NCBI RefSeq assembly: GCF_010730195.1
Contig: NZ_AP022613.1
Location: forward strand, 1,488,001 to 1,552,000
Reading direction: 5' to 3'
Source of the DNA: Mycobacterium conspicuum
GTDB lineage: Bacteria; Actinomycetota; Actinomycetes; Mycobacteriales; Mycobacteriaceae
DNA length: 64,000 nucleotides
Below are positions 26,333 through 34,490 of the stretch, piece by piece. Position 1 is the first letter of the stretch, and each line of letters starts with the position of its first letter. The notes beneath the pieces were generated by a model. The model did not search any database. It was not told where the DNA came from and saw nothing but the letters and a program-made list of their open reading frames with translations. Both the position numbers and the translations under genes were made by a program.

Positions 26333-26344
26333 CGCATAGTGAGA
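26333..26344 (+). promoter_or_regulatory. LtbR-like operator upstream of leuC
   Basis: CGCATAGTGAGA matches 11 of 12 positions of the C. glutamicum LtbR motif CA(T/C)ATAGTGAGA as I remember it. It forms TCTC-N7-GAGA (26330-26344), and a second TCTC-N5-GAGA lies at 26309-26321. The imperfect palindrome at 26318-26333 is centred on CTAG. All lie between the divergent regulator and leuC. Confidence 0.55.
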
Positions 26345-26364
26345 TCAAGCGAACCGAGGTGAAC

Positions 26365-27768
26365 ATGGCGCGCACGATGGCCGAGAAAGTTTGGGACGAC
26401 CACGTGGTGGTGTCCGGCGAGGGCTCGGGGCCCGATTTGATCTACATCGACCTGCATTTGGTGCACGAGGTCACCAGCCCGCAGGCATTCGACGGCCTGC
26501 GCCTGGCCGGTCGCCCGGTGCATCGCCCCGACCTGACGATCGCCACCGAAGACCACAACGTGCCGACCATCGACATCGACAAGCCGATCGCCGATCCGGT
26601 GTCGCGTACGCAGGTCGAGACTTTGCGGCGCAACTGCGCCGAATTCGGCGTCCGGCTCTATCCGATGGGCGACATCGAACAGGGCATCGTGCATGTCGTC
26701 GGGCCGCAGTTGGGCCTCACCCAACCGGGAATGACGATTGTTTGTGGGGATAGTCACACTTCTACCCACGGCGCGTTCGGTGCGCTGGCAATGGGAATCG
26801 GCACCTCCGAGGTCGAGCATGTGCTCGCCACCCAGACATTGCCGTTGCGCCCGTTCAAGACGATGGCGGTGAATGTCGACGGTCAGTTGCCCCCCGGCGC
26901 GAGCGCCAAGGACATCATCCTGGCGTTGATCGCCAAGATCGGCACCGGCGGCGGGCAGGGTCATGTCATCGAATATCGCGGCAGCGCCATCGAATCGCTG
27001 TCCATGGAAGGCCGGATGACGGTCTGCAACATGAGCATCGAGGCCGGCGCGCGTGCCGGAATGGTGGCGCCCGACGAGACCACCTTCGAATTTATCCGCG
27101 GCCGTGCGCATGCGCCGACCGGTGCGGCGTGGGATGCGGCGATCGACTATTGGCGGCAGCTGCGCACCGACTCTGGTGCCGTCTTCGACACCGAGGTCTA
27201 TCTCGACGCGGCGTCGTTGAGCCCGTTCGTCACGTGGGGGACCAACCCCGGCCAGGGCGTGCCGCTGGACGGATGCGTTCCGGACCCCGAACTGATGACC
27301 GACGACGGCGAGCGCCAAGCCGCCGAGAAAGCGTTGGCGTACATGGACCTTCGCCCCGGGATGCCGATGCGGGATATCGCGGTCGACGCGGTTTTCGTCG
27401 GGTCGTGCACCAACGGCCGCATCGAGGATCTGCGGGTGGTGGCCGATATCCTGCGTGGCCGCACGGTGGCCAAGGGCGTGCGCATGTTGGTCGTCCCGGG
27501 TTCGATGCGGGTGCGCGCGCAGGCCGAAGAGGAAGGCCTCGGCGAGATCTTCACCGCGGCGGGCGCCGAATGGCGGCAAGCGGGTTGCTCAATGTGCTTG
27601 GGCATGAATCCCGATCAGCTTGCCCCCGGGGAACGCTGCGCCGCGACGTCCAACCGCAACTTCGAAGGGCGGCAGGGCAAGGGCGGCCGCACACATTTGG
27701 TGTCGCCGGCCGTCGCCGCAGCCACCGCCATTCGCGGCACGCTGTCCGCGCCGGCCGACTTGAATTGA
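26365..27768 (+). CDS. leuC: 3-isopropylmalate dehydratase large subunit
   Basis: This 467-residue subunit isomerizes 2-isopropylmalate to 3-isopropylmalate with LeuD. The [4Fe-4S] cysteines are in VGSCTNGRIEDLR and AGCSMCLGMNPDQL. The substrate motif ATEDHNVPT and CGDSHTSTHGAFG are conserved. I chose ATG 26365 because GAGG lies 5 nt upstream; GTG 26359 is in frame. It forms an operon with leuD (30 bp gap), divergent from the IclR regulator. Confidence 0.98.
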   Translation: MARTMAEKVWDDHVVVSGEGSGPDLIYIDLHLVHEVTSPQAFDGLRLAGRPVHRPDLTIATEDHNVPTIDIDKPIADPVSRTQVETLRRNCAEFGVRLYPMGDIEQGIVHVVGPQLGLTQPGMTIVCGDSHTSTHGAFGALAMGIGTSEVEHVLATQTLPLRPFKTMAVNVDGQLPPGASAKDIILALIAKIGTGGGQGHVIEYRGSAIESLSMEGRMTVCNMSIEAGARAGMVAPDETTFEFIRGRAHAPTGAAWDAAIDYWRQLRTDSGAVFDTEVYLDAASLSPFVTWGTNPGQGVPLDGCVPDPELMTDDGERQAAEKALAYMDLRPGMPMRDIAVDAVFVGSCTNGRIEDLRVVADILRGRTVAKGVRMLVVPGSMRVRAQAEEEGLGEIFTAAGAEWRQAGCSMCLGMNPDQLAPGERCAATSNRNFEGRQGKGGRTHLVSPAVAAATAIRGTLSAPADLN

Positions 27769-27798
27769 TTTGACTGACTAGAGAAATAGGGGACAAAC

Positions 27799-28395
27799 GT
27801 GGAAGCCTTTCAGACCCACACGGGTATCGGTGTGCCGCTGCGACGCTCCAATGTCGATACCGACCAGATCATTCCGGCGGCCTTTTTGAAGCGGGTCACC
27901 CGAACCGGTTTCGAGGACGGCCTGTTTGCGAGTTGGCGGACGGATCCGTCATTCGTGCTGAATCTCAGCCCCTTTGATCGGGGTTCAGTCTTGGTCGCCG
28001 GGCCCGATTTCGGGACCGGGTCGTCGCGCGAGCACGCGGTCTGGGCGCTCATGGACTACGGGTTCCGGGTGGTTATCTCGTCTCGCTTCGGCGACATTTT
28101 CCGGGGCAACGCCGGCAAGGCGGGGCTGCTGGCGGCCCAAGTCGACCAAGACGGCGTGGAACTCCTTTGGAAGCTCATCGAGCAGACCCCGGGGCTGGAA
28201 ATCACTGTCAATCTTCAAGATCGAAATGTCACCGCGGGAACGACGGTGCTGCCGTTCAAGATTGACGACTACACCGCATGGCGGTTGCTCGAAGGACTTG
28301 ACGATATAGGCCTTACGCTGCGGAAACTCGATGAGATCGAGCGGTTTGAGGCGGCTCGTCCGGACTGGAAACCGCGCACCTTACCCGTCTCCTAA
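27799..28395 (+). CDS. leuD: 3-isopropylmalate dehydratase small subunit
   Basis: This 198-residue swivel-domain partner of LeuC starts at GTG with AGGGGA upstream. Typical motifs are PLRRSNVDTDQIIPAAFLKR and FGTGSSREHAVWALMDYGFR, which contact the substrate, and SSRFGDIFRGNAGKAGLL. It completes the isomerase heterodimer in leucine synthesis. After its stop comes a 223-bp interval that holds the hupB promoter. Confidence 0.98.
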   Translation: MEAFQTHTGIGVPLRRSNVDTDQIIPAAFLKRVTRTGFEDGLFASWRTDPSFVLNLSPFDRGSVLVAGPDFGTGSSREHAVWALMDYGFRVVISSRFGDIFRGNAGKAGLLAAQVDQDGVELLWKLIEQTPGLEITVNLQDRNVTAGTTVLPFKIDDYTAWRLLEGLDDIGLTLRKLDEIERFEAARPDWKPRTLPVS

Positions 28396-28540
28396 GGGAC
28401 ACACCGCGACCGAATATCCCGCTGGGGCGCCAACAAATACGAGCCCATTTCGGCGCTCTTCTGGACACAAGCCACCGGCCAAGGGCGGCAATCGGATTGC
28501 GAAAATTTCTAACGTAGGTGCCTGAAATTGCGCGTGGCAC

Positions 28541-28570
28541 TTGGAAATCAGCTGGGTAAGGGTTTACCGT
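28541..28570 (+). promoter_or_regulatory. Predicted hupB promoter
   Basis: TTGGAA (28541-28546) and TACCGT (28565-28570) are separated by 18 nt. The predicted transcription start is around 28576-28578, at the 5' arm of the hairpin described next. More than one promoter is possible in this 223-bp interval. Confidence 0.4.
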
Positions 28571-28574
28571 GTTC

Positions 28575-28605
28575 GCTAGTCGGTTCTAAAACGAGAACCA
28601 CTAGC
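28575..28605 (+). promoter_or_regulatory. hupB 5'-UTR stem-loop or operator
   Basis: GCTAGT (28575-28580) pairs with ACTAGC (28600-28605), and GGTTCT (28582-28587) pairs with AGAACC (28594-28599), leaving a 1-nt bulge and a 6-nt loop. The 12-bp stem ends 3 nt before the GGAGGG ribosome site (28609-28614). It could act in RNA near the ribosome site or as a DNA palindrome for autoregulation. Confidence 0.55.
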
Positions 28606-28618
28606 TTCGGAGGGTTGG

Positions 28619-29278
28619 ATGAACAAAGCAGAGCTCATAGATGTGCTCACACAGAAATTGGGCTCGGACCGTCGGCAGGCGACCGCCGCCGTCGAGAATG
28701 TCGTTGACACCATTGTGCGTGCGGTGCACAAGGGCGACAGCGTCACGATTACCGGGTTCGGTGTGTTCGAGCAGCGTCGCCGCGCGGCGCGTGTGGCCCG
28801 TAATCCGCGTACCGGCGAGACCGTGAAGGTAAAGCCGACGTCCGTCCCGGCGTTTCGTCCGGGCGCTCAATTCAAAGCGGTTGTAGCTGGCGCACAGCGC
28901 CTCCCGGCGGAAGGACCTGCAGTGAAACGTGGTGTTGTTGGCGGCACGGCGGCCAAGAAGGCTCCGGCGAAGAAGGCCTCAGCGGCCAAGAAGGCGGCGA
29001 AGAAGGCTCCGGCCAAGAAGGCCGCCGCCAAGAAAGCTCCGGCCAAGAAGACCGTCGCCAAGAAGGCTCCGGCCAAGAAGACCGTCGCCCGCAAGGCTCC
29101 GGCCAAGAAGACCGTCGCCCGCAAGGCTCCGGCTAAGAAGACCGTCGCCCGCAAGGCTCCGGCCAAGAAGACCGTCGCCAAGAAGGCTCCGGTGCGCAAG
29201 GCCGCAACCAAGGCCCCGGCCAAGAAGGCGGCGAAGAAGGCTCCCGCCAAGAAGGCCGCAAGCCGCGGTCGTCGGTAA
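28619..29278 (+). CDS. hupB: HU-like nucleoid protein with lysine-rich tail
   Basis: This 219-residue protein has a classical HU fold in residues 1-90 (MNKAELIDVLTQKLG; DNA-intercalating loop RNPRTGE with Pro63). A ~120-residue histone-H1-like tail follows, made of KKAPAKK-type repeats. It compacts the nucleoid and, in mycobacteria, also links to iron acquisition and cell-wall adhesion. GGAGGG lies 5 nt before the ATG. The tail is encoded by five near-identical 30-bp repeats, so copy number may vary between strains. A strong hairpin follows the stop. Confidence 0.98.
   Translation: MNKAELIDVLTQKLGSDRRQATAAVENVVDTIVRAVHKGDSVTITGFGVFEQRRRAARVARNPRTGETVKVKPTSVPAFRPGAQFKAVVAGAQRLPAEGPAVKRGVVGGTAAKKAPAKKASAAKKAAKKAPAKKAAAKKAPAKKTVAKKAPAKKTVARKAPAKKTVARKAPAKKTVARKAPAKKTVAKKAPVRKAATKAPAKKAAKKAPAKKAASRGRR
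29041..29190 (+). repeat. Five 30-bp tandem repeats inside hupB
   Basis: Units start at 29041, 29071, 29101, 29131 and 29161. Each reads GG(C/T)(C/T)AAGAAGACCGTCGCC then AAGAAG or CGCAAG and GCTCC, encoding APAKKTVA(K/R)K in frame. They differ at only a few positions. A 30-bp period keeps the frame, so gain or loss of units changes tail length by 10 residues. Confidence 0.9.
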
Positions 29279-29299
29279 CCGATAGCCAAGTCTCACACG

Positions 29300-29342
29300 C
29301 AGATACCCTTCGGGTGGCAGCGATGCCGCCGAAGGGTATCTG
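29300..29342. terminator. Strong hairpin between hupB and mutT1
   Basis: CAGATACCCTTCGG (29300-29313) and CCGAAGGGTATCTG (29329-29342) pair perfectly over 14 bp. An inner helix TGGCA/TGCCG with a GCGA tetraloop extends the stem. It lies between the convergent stops of hupB and mutT1 with no T tract and is probably a bidirectional terminator. Confidence 0.75.
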
Positions 29343-29346
29343 TGCG

Positions 29347-30294
29347 TCAGGCCCGCACGTTGGCGGCCAGCGCGCCGCCGATGTGGTCGGCCGCAATGAG
29401 TTTGCCGGCCGACAGCGACAACACCCACGTGCTGCCCTTGTGGTTGCGCGCTTTGTCGGGGCGTACCCCGTCGCGGTCGCACCACCATGCGATCAGGTCC
29501 GGAATCACCTTGCCCTGCGAGCAGATCACGGGTGTGCCGCCCTGAGCGGCGATCCGCAGCACCTGGTGGCGGCCGCGTTTCGGGCTCTTGGCGTAAGCCT
29601 CTTCGGTCAGGGCGCGCTCGGTGTGGATTCGCACACCGAGCTCGGCGGCGAGCGGCTCCAGCGTCTGCTCGCAGCGCACCCGGTCGGCGGCGTACACCTT
29701 CGTGGCGCCGAACGCCAGCAGTTGCGGAACCAGCGCTTCGGCTTGGGCGCGTCCGCGTTTGTCCAATGGTCGCTTGGTGTCGTCGCCGGAGTAGCGTGAC
29801 TTGCTGCCGGCGGTGCCGTGCCGGACCACCAGCACCGTCTGGGTGTCCGCCGGTTGTTTGGCGAACCTGCGCAAGACCTTTCGATCCTGTGCGTAGTCGA
29901 GTTTTTTCATCGCGTCGACGACCGGTAGCCAGACCAGTTCGTCGACCTCCTTGCCGGGAATGAATTCACCGCCGGCGCTGCGCGCAGCCCAGTAGTACAC
30001 CTTCTTGATGCCGAGATCGATCGGGTAGCTCACCGCGTCGATCCGCCTGCCGAGGACGCAGCGATGACCCGTCTCCTCGAATACTTCCCGCACCGCGGCC
30101 ACCGGCGCGGTCTCGCCGGGATCTACTTTGCCCTTGGGCAACGACCAGTCGTCATAGCGGGGACGGTGGATCACCGCGACCTCGATGGCGCCCTCCGCCG
30201 AGTCCACATCACCCGGCCGCCACAACACCGCACCGGCCGCATAGACGATCCGAGCGCCTGAGCGCCGACGGGCCGACGAGTTCTGGTTCGACAG
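29347..30294 (-). CDS. mutT1: MutT1, Nudix plus histidine-phosphatase
   Basis: This 315-residue protein begins with a probable CTG start at 30294. Nudix residues follow GX5EX7REUXEEXGU (G55 to G76; GKVDPGE ... REVFEETGH). A second, histidine-phosphatase domain starts with VLVVRHGTAGS (RHG at 158-160). Mycobacterial MutT1 hydrolyses 8-oxo-GTP/dGTP and dinucleoside polyphosphates, cleaning the nucleotide pool. The codons after CTG read SNQNSSARRRS, aligning with the start of M. tuberculosis MutT1 (MSIQNSSARRRS). A GCAGGAG site lies 5 nt upstream. The first GTG (30228) would remove the first Nudix strand. It follows ppk on the same strand. Confidence 0.9.
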   Translation of the reverse strand: MSNQNSSARRRSGARIVYAAGAVLWRPGDVDSAEGAIEVAVIHRPRYDDWSLPKGKVDPGETAPVAAVREVFEETGHRCVLGRRIDAVSYPIDLGIKKVYYWAARSAGGEFIPGKEVDELVWLPVVDAMKKLDYAQDRKVLRRFAKQPADTQTVLVVRHGTAGSKSRYSGDDTKRPLDKRGRAQAEALVPQLLAFGATKVYAADRVRCEQTLEPLAAELGVRIHTERALTEEAYAKSPKRGRHQVLRIAAQGGTPVICSQGKVIPDLIAWWCDRDGVRPDKARNHKGSTWVLSLSAGKLIAADHIGGALAANVRA

Positions 30295-30327
30295 AGTAAC
30301 TCCTGCAGGTCAATTCGGCTGGGGCGG

Positions 30328-32502
30328 TTAGGGGCTAGTGTGCAGCTCCATCAAAGATACTTGGTGGTCGCGCACGCTCTGACCGTCCTGTGGCGACGCG
30401 GTCCACTGCCCGTCGGGCCCGAGCTCCCAACACCGAGTGGACGGGTCGAGCGCGGACTCGAACAGGTCGTCCAAATACGTGGTGAGCCTATTGTCCTTGA
30501 CCTGAACCAGCACCTCGACTCGCCGGTCGAGGTTGCGATGCATCATGTCGGCGCTGCCGATCCAGAACTCGTTGATGCGATTGAAATGGATAATCCGCGA
30601 GTGCTCCAAAAATCGTCCGAGGATGGAGCGGACCGAGATGTTCTCCGAGTAATCCTCCGCACCGGGGCGTAGCGCGCAGATCCCGCGCACCACCACGTCG
30701 ACTTGCACACCGGCCCGCGACGCGCGGTACAGCGCATCGATGACCTGTTCGTCGACAAGTGAATTCATCTTGAGCCGGATCCGGCCCCCGCCGCCCTCAC
30801 GGTGGGCGGCGATCTCACGCTCGACGCGTTCGATGATGCCGGTGCGGATGCTGTGCGGGGCCACCAACAGGTTGCGGTAGGACACCTTGCGCGAGTAGCC
30901 GGTGAGCGAGTTGAACAAGTCGGTCAGATCGGCACCGATGTCGGGTGCCGCCGTGAGCAGACCGAGGTCCTCGTAAAGCCGCGCGGTCTTGCCGTTGTAG
31001 TTGCCGGTCCCCACGTGGCAGTACCGCCGGATGGCCGACCCTTCGCGACGCACCACCAGGCAGGTCTTGCAGTGCGTCTTAAGCCCGACGTAGCCGTACA
31101 CCACATGCACGCCCGCCTGCTCAAGCGTGCGCGCCCAGCGGATGTTGGCCTGTTCGTCGAAGCGGGCCTTGATCTCCACCATTGCCACGACTTGCTTTCC
31201 GGCTTCGGCGGCGGAGATGAGGGCCCGAACGATCGGCGAATCACCAGAGGTGCGGTACAACGTCTGCTTGATCGCGAGCACGTTGGGATCGGCGGCGGCC
31301 TGTTCGATGAATCGCTGGAAGCTGGTGGAAAACGATTCGTACGGATGATGAAGCAGTACATCGCCTTCGCGCAGCGTCGCGAAAATGCTGCGGGGCGTTT
31401 CCCGGTCGACGAACGCCGGACTGGTCGCCGGTACGAACGTGCGGTCTTTGAGCGCCGGGCGGTCGACGCCGTAGATCTGCCACAGCGAGGACAGATCGAG
31501 CAGGCCGGGAACTTCGATGACGTCCCCGGGGTGCACGTCGAGTTCGCGCAACAGCAGTTCCAACATGCTCTCGGTCATGTCGTCGGCGACCTCGATGCGC
31601 ACCGGCGAACCGAACCGCCTGCGCGCCAGTTCCCGTTCCAGCGCTTGCAGGAGGTCCTCGTCGCGGTCCTCCTCAACCTCGTAGTCGGCGTTGCGGGTGA
31701 TGCGAAACGCGTGATGCTCGACGACCTCCATACCGGGGAACAGCACCGGCAGGAAGGCGGCGATCAGCTCCTCCATCGGCAGATAGCGAACCTGCCCCTC
31801 GGCGCCATGGCTTTCCAATTCGACGAACCGGTCGACGTTGTCGGGCACCTTGACTCGGGCGAAATGCTGACCTTGGTCGTCGGGCTGCTTCACCGTGACC
31901 GCGAGGTTCAGGCTCAACCCGCTCACGAATGGGAACGGGTGCGCGGGGTCGACGGCCAGCGGGGTCAGCACCGGGAAGACCTGCTCGTTGAAATAGGTTG
32001 ACAGCTGCTCGCGCTCGGCCTCACCCAAATCGGCCCACGTGACTATATAGATGCCTTCCTCGGCCAGCGCCGGTCGCACCGAATCCAGAAACACCCGGGC
32101 ATGCCGGGTCGCGATCTGTTGCGTCTGTTCGCCGATGCGGGCCAGCTGCTCACGCGGTGTCAGACCGTCGGCCGAGCGGACCGACAGCCCCATCTCGTCG
32201 CGGCGCTTGAGGCCGGCCACCCGGACCATGTAGAACTCGTCGAGGTTGGACGCGAAAATCGCGAGGAACTTGGCGCGCTCCAAGAGCGGCAGTGAGTTGT
32301 CGGCGGCCAGCGCCAACACCCGCGCGTTGAAGTCCAGCCAACTCAATTCCCGATTCAGGTAGCGATCATCCGGCAGCTGGTCGTGGCGAGCGGCGGGGGT
32401 CGCGGCCGGGGGCGCCGCGAGCGCGGATTCGTCCGGGTGCCACTCGGATTCGTCGGCGCGCGCCTGAGCTTCGATATCGGTCACGATGCGATCATTCCTC
32501 AT
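30328..32502 (-). CDS. ppk: Polyphosphate kinase
   Basis: This PPK1-type enzyme of about 724 residues polymerizes ATP gamma-phosphates into polyphosphate, reversibly, via phosphohistidine. The N-terminal domain starts YLNRELSWLDFNARVLALA. The two catalytic histidines lie about 19 residues apart, in GLKTHCKTCLVV (about 475) and YCHVGTGNYNGKTARLY (about 494). A C-terminal phospholipase-D-like domain carries RVEVLVQVKD. ATG 32511 is an alternative start. It lies between fbiD (66 bp upstream) and mutT1 (33 bp downstream), which suggests one transcript. Confidence 0.97.
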   Translation of the reverse strand: MRNDRIVTDIEAQARADESEWHPDESALAAPPAATPAARHDQLPDDRYLNRELSWLDFNARVLALAADNSLPLLERAKFLAIFASNLDEFYMVRVAGLKRRDEMGLSVRSADGLTPREQLARIGEQTQQIATRHARVFLDSVRPALAEEGIYIVTWADLGEAEREQLSTYFNEQVFPVLTPLAVDPAHPFPFVSGLSLNLAVTVKQPDDQGQHFARVKVPDNVDRFVELESHGAEGQVRYLPMEELIAAFLPVLFPGMEVVEHHAFRITRNADYEVEEDRDEDLLQALERELARRRFGSPVRIEVADDMTESMLELLLRELDVHPGDVIEVPGLLDLSSLWQIYGVDRPALKDRTFVPATSPAFVDRETPRSIFATLREGDVLLHHPYESFSTSFQRFIEQAAADPNVLAIKQTLYRTSGDSPIVRALISAAEAGKQVVAMVEIKARFDEQANIRWARTLEQAGVHVVYGYVGLKTHCKTCLVVRREGSAIRRYCHVGTGNYNGKTARLYEDLGLLTAAPDIGADLTDLFNSLTGYSRKVSYRNLLVAPHSIRTGIIERVEREIAAHREGGGGRIRLKMNSLVDEQVIDALYRASRAGVQVDVVVRGICALRPGAEDYSENISVRSILGRFLEHSRIIHFNRINEFWIGSADMMHRNLDRRVEVLVQVKDNRLTTYLDDLFESALDPSTRCWELGPDGQWTASPQDGQSVRDHQVSLMELHTSP

Positions 32503-32568
32503 CACCCGCATGTGCGGCCAGATCAGAACGGACATCCATGCGCAGTTAGCGCGGCGTTTACCGCTTAG

Positions 32569-33240
32569 CTACTTTGCTGGGGCCGGCGGCGCGGCGATGG
32601 CCCGCGCGGTCGCGGCCCCGACCCCGAGTCGTCGGGCGACCGCCAAGTCGGCGGGGGTGTCGACGTCGCAGCGCAGGCCGGGCCACGCGCCCGTCAGCTC
32701 GATCGCGCCCGAACGGCGGTGCCGCGCGGACGAGTCCGGGCCGAACTGAGGGTCCAGTGTGGTCCCGAACGCGAACAGCGCCGAGGTTCCCGTGCCCAGT
32801 CGGTCGGAGACGAAACTGCGCCGATGATGTCGCGCGGCGGCGACGGCCTCGGACAGTTCCTGCGGCTGCAACGCCGGTAAATCCCCTTGCAGCACAACAA
32901 GATTCGAGACGCTGGGGTCCGCATCGGCGATTGCACGTTCGGCGGCGGCGATCGCGTTGTTCAGTGGATCGGCGTGGCCTTCGGGCGTCGGGTCGGCCAG
33001 CACCGCGGCGCCGAGCTCGCTGGCCGCGGCTGCCGCGGCTTCGTCGGGCGTGATGACGGTGATGGAGCGCACAGATCCGGCGCGCGTCGCCGCGGTCAAG
33101 GTGTCCACCAGCATGGCCAGCACCACGTTTTCTCGGGTGCGCGCCGAAAAGACCGGCGCCAGCCTGGTCTTGGCGGCCGTCAGCCGCTTGACGGCGATGA
33201 TCAAGCCGACGTCCGGCTCGTCGGCCCGTGTGCCGTTCAT
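32569..33240 (-). CDS. fbiD: Phosphoenolpyruvate guanylyltransferase for F420 synthesis
   Basis: This 223-residue CofC/FbiD-type nucleotidyltransferase opens with GLIIAVKRLTAAKTRLAP, the nucleotide-binding signature of the family. VVLQGDLPALQPQELSEAV carries metal-binding Asp residues. In mycobacteria FbiD joins GTP and phosphoenolpyruvate to make the precursor used by FbiA for dehydro-F420-0. It corresponds to Rv2983. The Rv2991-like F420/FMN-binding gene and mycofactocin-type SDR elsewhere in the window fit an F420-using actinobacterium. Confidence 0.92.
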   Translation of the reverse strand: MNGTRADEPDVGLIIAVKRLTAAKTRLAPVFSARTRENVVLAMLVDTLTAATRAGSVRSITVITPDEAAAAAASELGAAVLADPTPEGHADPLNNAIAAAERAIADADPSVSNLVVLQGDLPALQPQELSEAVAAARHHRRSFVSDRLGTGTSALFAFGTTLDPQFGPDSSARHRRSGAIELTGAWPGLRCDVDTPADLAVARRLGVGAATARAIAAPPAPAK

Positions 33241-33324
33241 GACGCCATCCTGCCAGCGCGGCCGTTTATCCCTCGCGCGTGCTGCAAGCTAGCGTGATCT
33301 GGACAGCGGAACGCGGGAGGGCAG

Positions 33325-34341
33325 ATGGCCAGCACGGAAGGCACCGTGGCGGTGATGGGCGCCGGGGCCTGGGGCACCGCGCTGGCCAAGGTGCTCGGGG
33401 AGGCGGGTGGCCCGGAAACCACGGTGCGGTTGTGGGCCCGCCGGGCGGAGATCGCGGAGCAGATCAACACCACCCGCCGCAACCCGGCGTACCTGCCCGG
33501 CGCGTTGCTGCCGCCGGGTGTCCGTGCCACCGCCGATGCCGAAGAGGCGCTGAGCGGCGTGACCACCGTGCTGCTGGCCGTGCCCGCGCAGACGATGCGG
33601 GCCAATCTGGAGAACTGGAAAGGCTTCTTCGCGCACGACGCGACGCTGATCAGTCTGGCCAAGGGCATCGAGCTGGGCACGCTGATGCGGATGAGTCAGG
33701 TCATCGTTGCGGTGACGGCCGCCGACCCGTCGCGCGTCGCGGTGATCTCGGGGCCGAACCTGGCCAGTGAGATCGCCGAGTGCCAACCGACCGCCACCGT
33801 GGTGGCGTGCAGCGACTCCGGCCGCGCCGTCGCCGTGCAGCGGATGCTCAACAGCGGGTACTTCCGCCCGTACACCAACAGCGACGTGGTCGGCACCGAG
33901 ATCGGTGGGGCGTGCAAAAACGTCATCGCGTTGGCCTGCGGCATGGCGGCCGGCGTCGGCCTCGGCGAAAACACCGCGGCGGCGATCATCACCCGCGGCC
34001 TGGCGGAGATCATGCGACTGGGGATCGCGCTGGGCGCCAAGGGCGCGACGCTGGCCGGCCTGGCCGGGGTGGGCGACCTGGTGGCCACCTGCACCTCGCC
34101 GCGGTCGCGGAACCGCTCGTTCGGCGAACGCCTGGGGCGCGGCGCGACCATGGAGTCGGCAGTGCAAAAAGACGGCCACGTCGTCGAGGGCGTGACGTCG
34201 TGCGAATCCGTGCTGGCGCTGGCGGCCAGCTACGACGTCGAGATGCCGCTGACCGACGCCGTGTACCGGGTGTGCCACAAGGGGCTTTCCGTCAATGAAG
34301 CGATGGCCCTGCTGCTGGGCCGCAGCACCAAGCCCGAGTAG
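33325..34341 (+). CDS. gpsA: Glycerol-3-phosphate dehydrogenase [NAD(P)+]
   Basis: This 338-residue GpsA-type enzyme reduces dihydroxyacetone phosphate to sn-glycerol 3-phosphate for phospholipid synthesis. The dinucleotide motif is VAVMGAGAWGTALAKVLGE. SLAKGIELG and ISGPNLASEIAE are typical, and the catalytic lysine lies in EIGGACKNVIALACG. It corresponds to gpdA2 (Rv2982c). It is divergent from fbiD and separated from ddl by 149 bp containing a long inverted repeat. Confidence 0.97.
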   Translation: MASTEGTVAVMGAGAWGTALAKVLGEAGGPETTVRLWARRAEIAEQINTTRRNPAYLPGALLPPGVRATADAEEALSGVTTVLLAVPAQTMRANLENWKGFFAHDATLISLAKGIELGTLMRMSQVIVAVTAADPSRVAVISGPNLASEIAECQPTATVVACSDSGRAVAVQRMLNSGYFRPYTNSDVVGTEIGGACKNVIALACGMAAGVGLGENTAAAIITRGLAEIMRLGIALGAKGATLAGLAGVGDLVATCTSPRSRNRSFGERLGRGATMESAVQKDGHVVEGVTSCESVLALAASYDVEMPLTDAVYRVCHKGLSVNEAMALLLGRSTKPE

Positions 34342-34344
34342 CGC

Positions 34345-34400
34345 CGAGACTGCGCCCAGCGCGTCATTTCCGCCGAAAATCCGCGCTGGACGCAGTCTCG
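34345..34400. repeat. 19-bp inverted repeat after gpsA
   Basis: CGAGACTGCGCCCAGCGCG (34345-34363) pairs with CGCGCTGGACGCAGTCTCG (34382-34400) with one mismatch and an 18-nt loop. It starts 4 bp after the gpsA stop. There is no T tract. It may be a terminator or a copy of a dispersed mycobacterial palindromic repeat. Confidence 0.65.
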
Positions 34401-34490
34401 ATGCCCCCGGACGCGGTCTCGCCGGCAAAACGCCAGGTTGACGCCGCCAACCCGACTTCCGGTGTCCCCACCCGGTAGCCTCTCTAGGTT

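Noticed and set aside
29041..29190. CRISPR-like regular repeats
   Set aside because: The repeats are contiguous, in frame and code for the hupB tail; there are no spacers.
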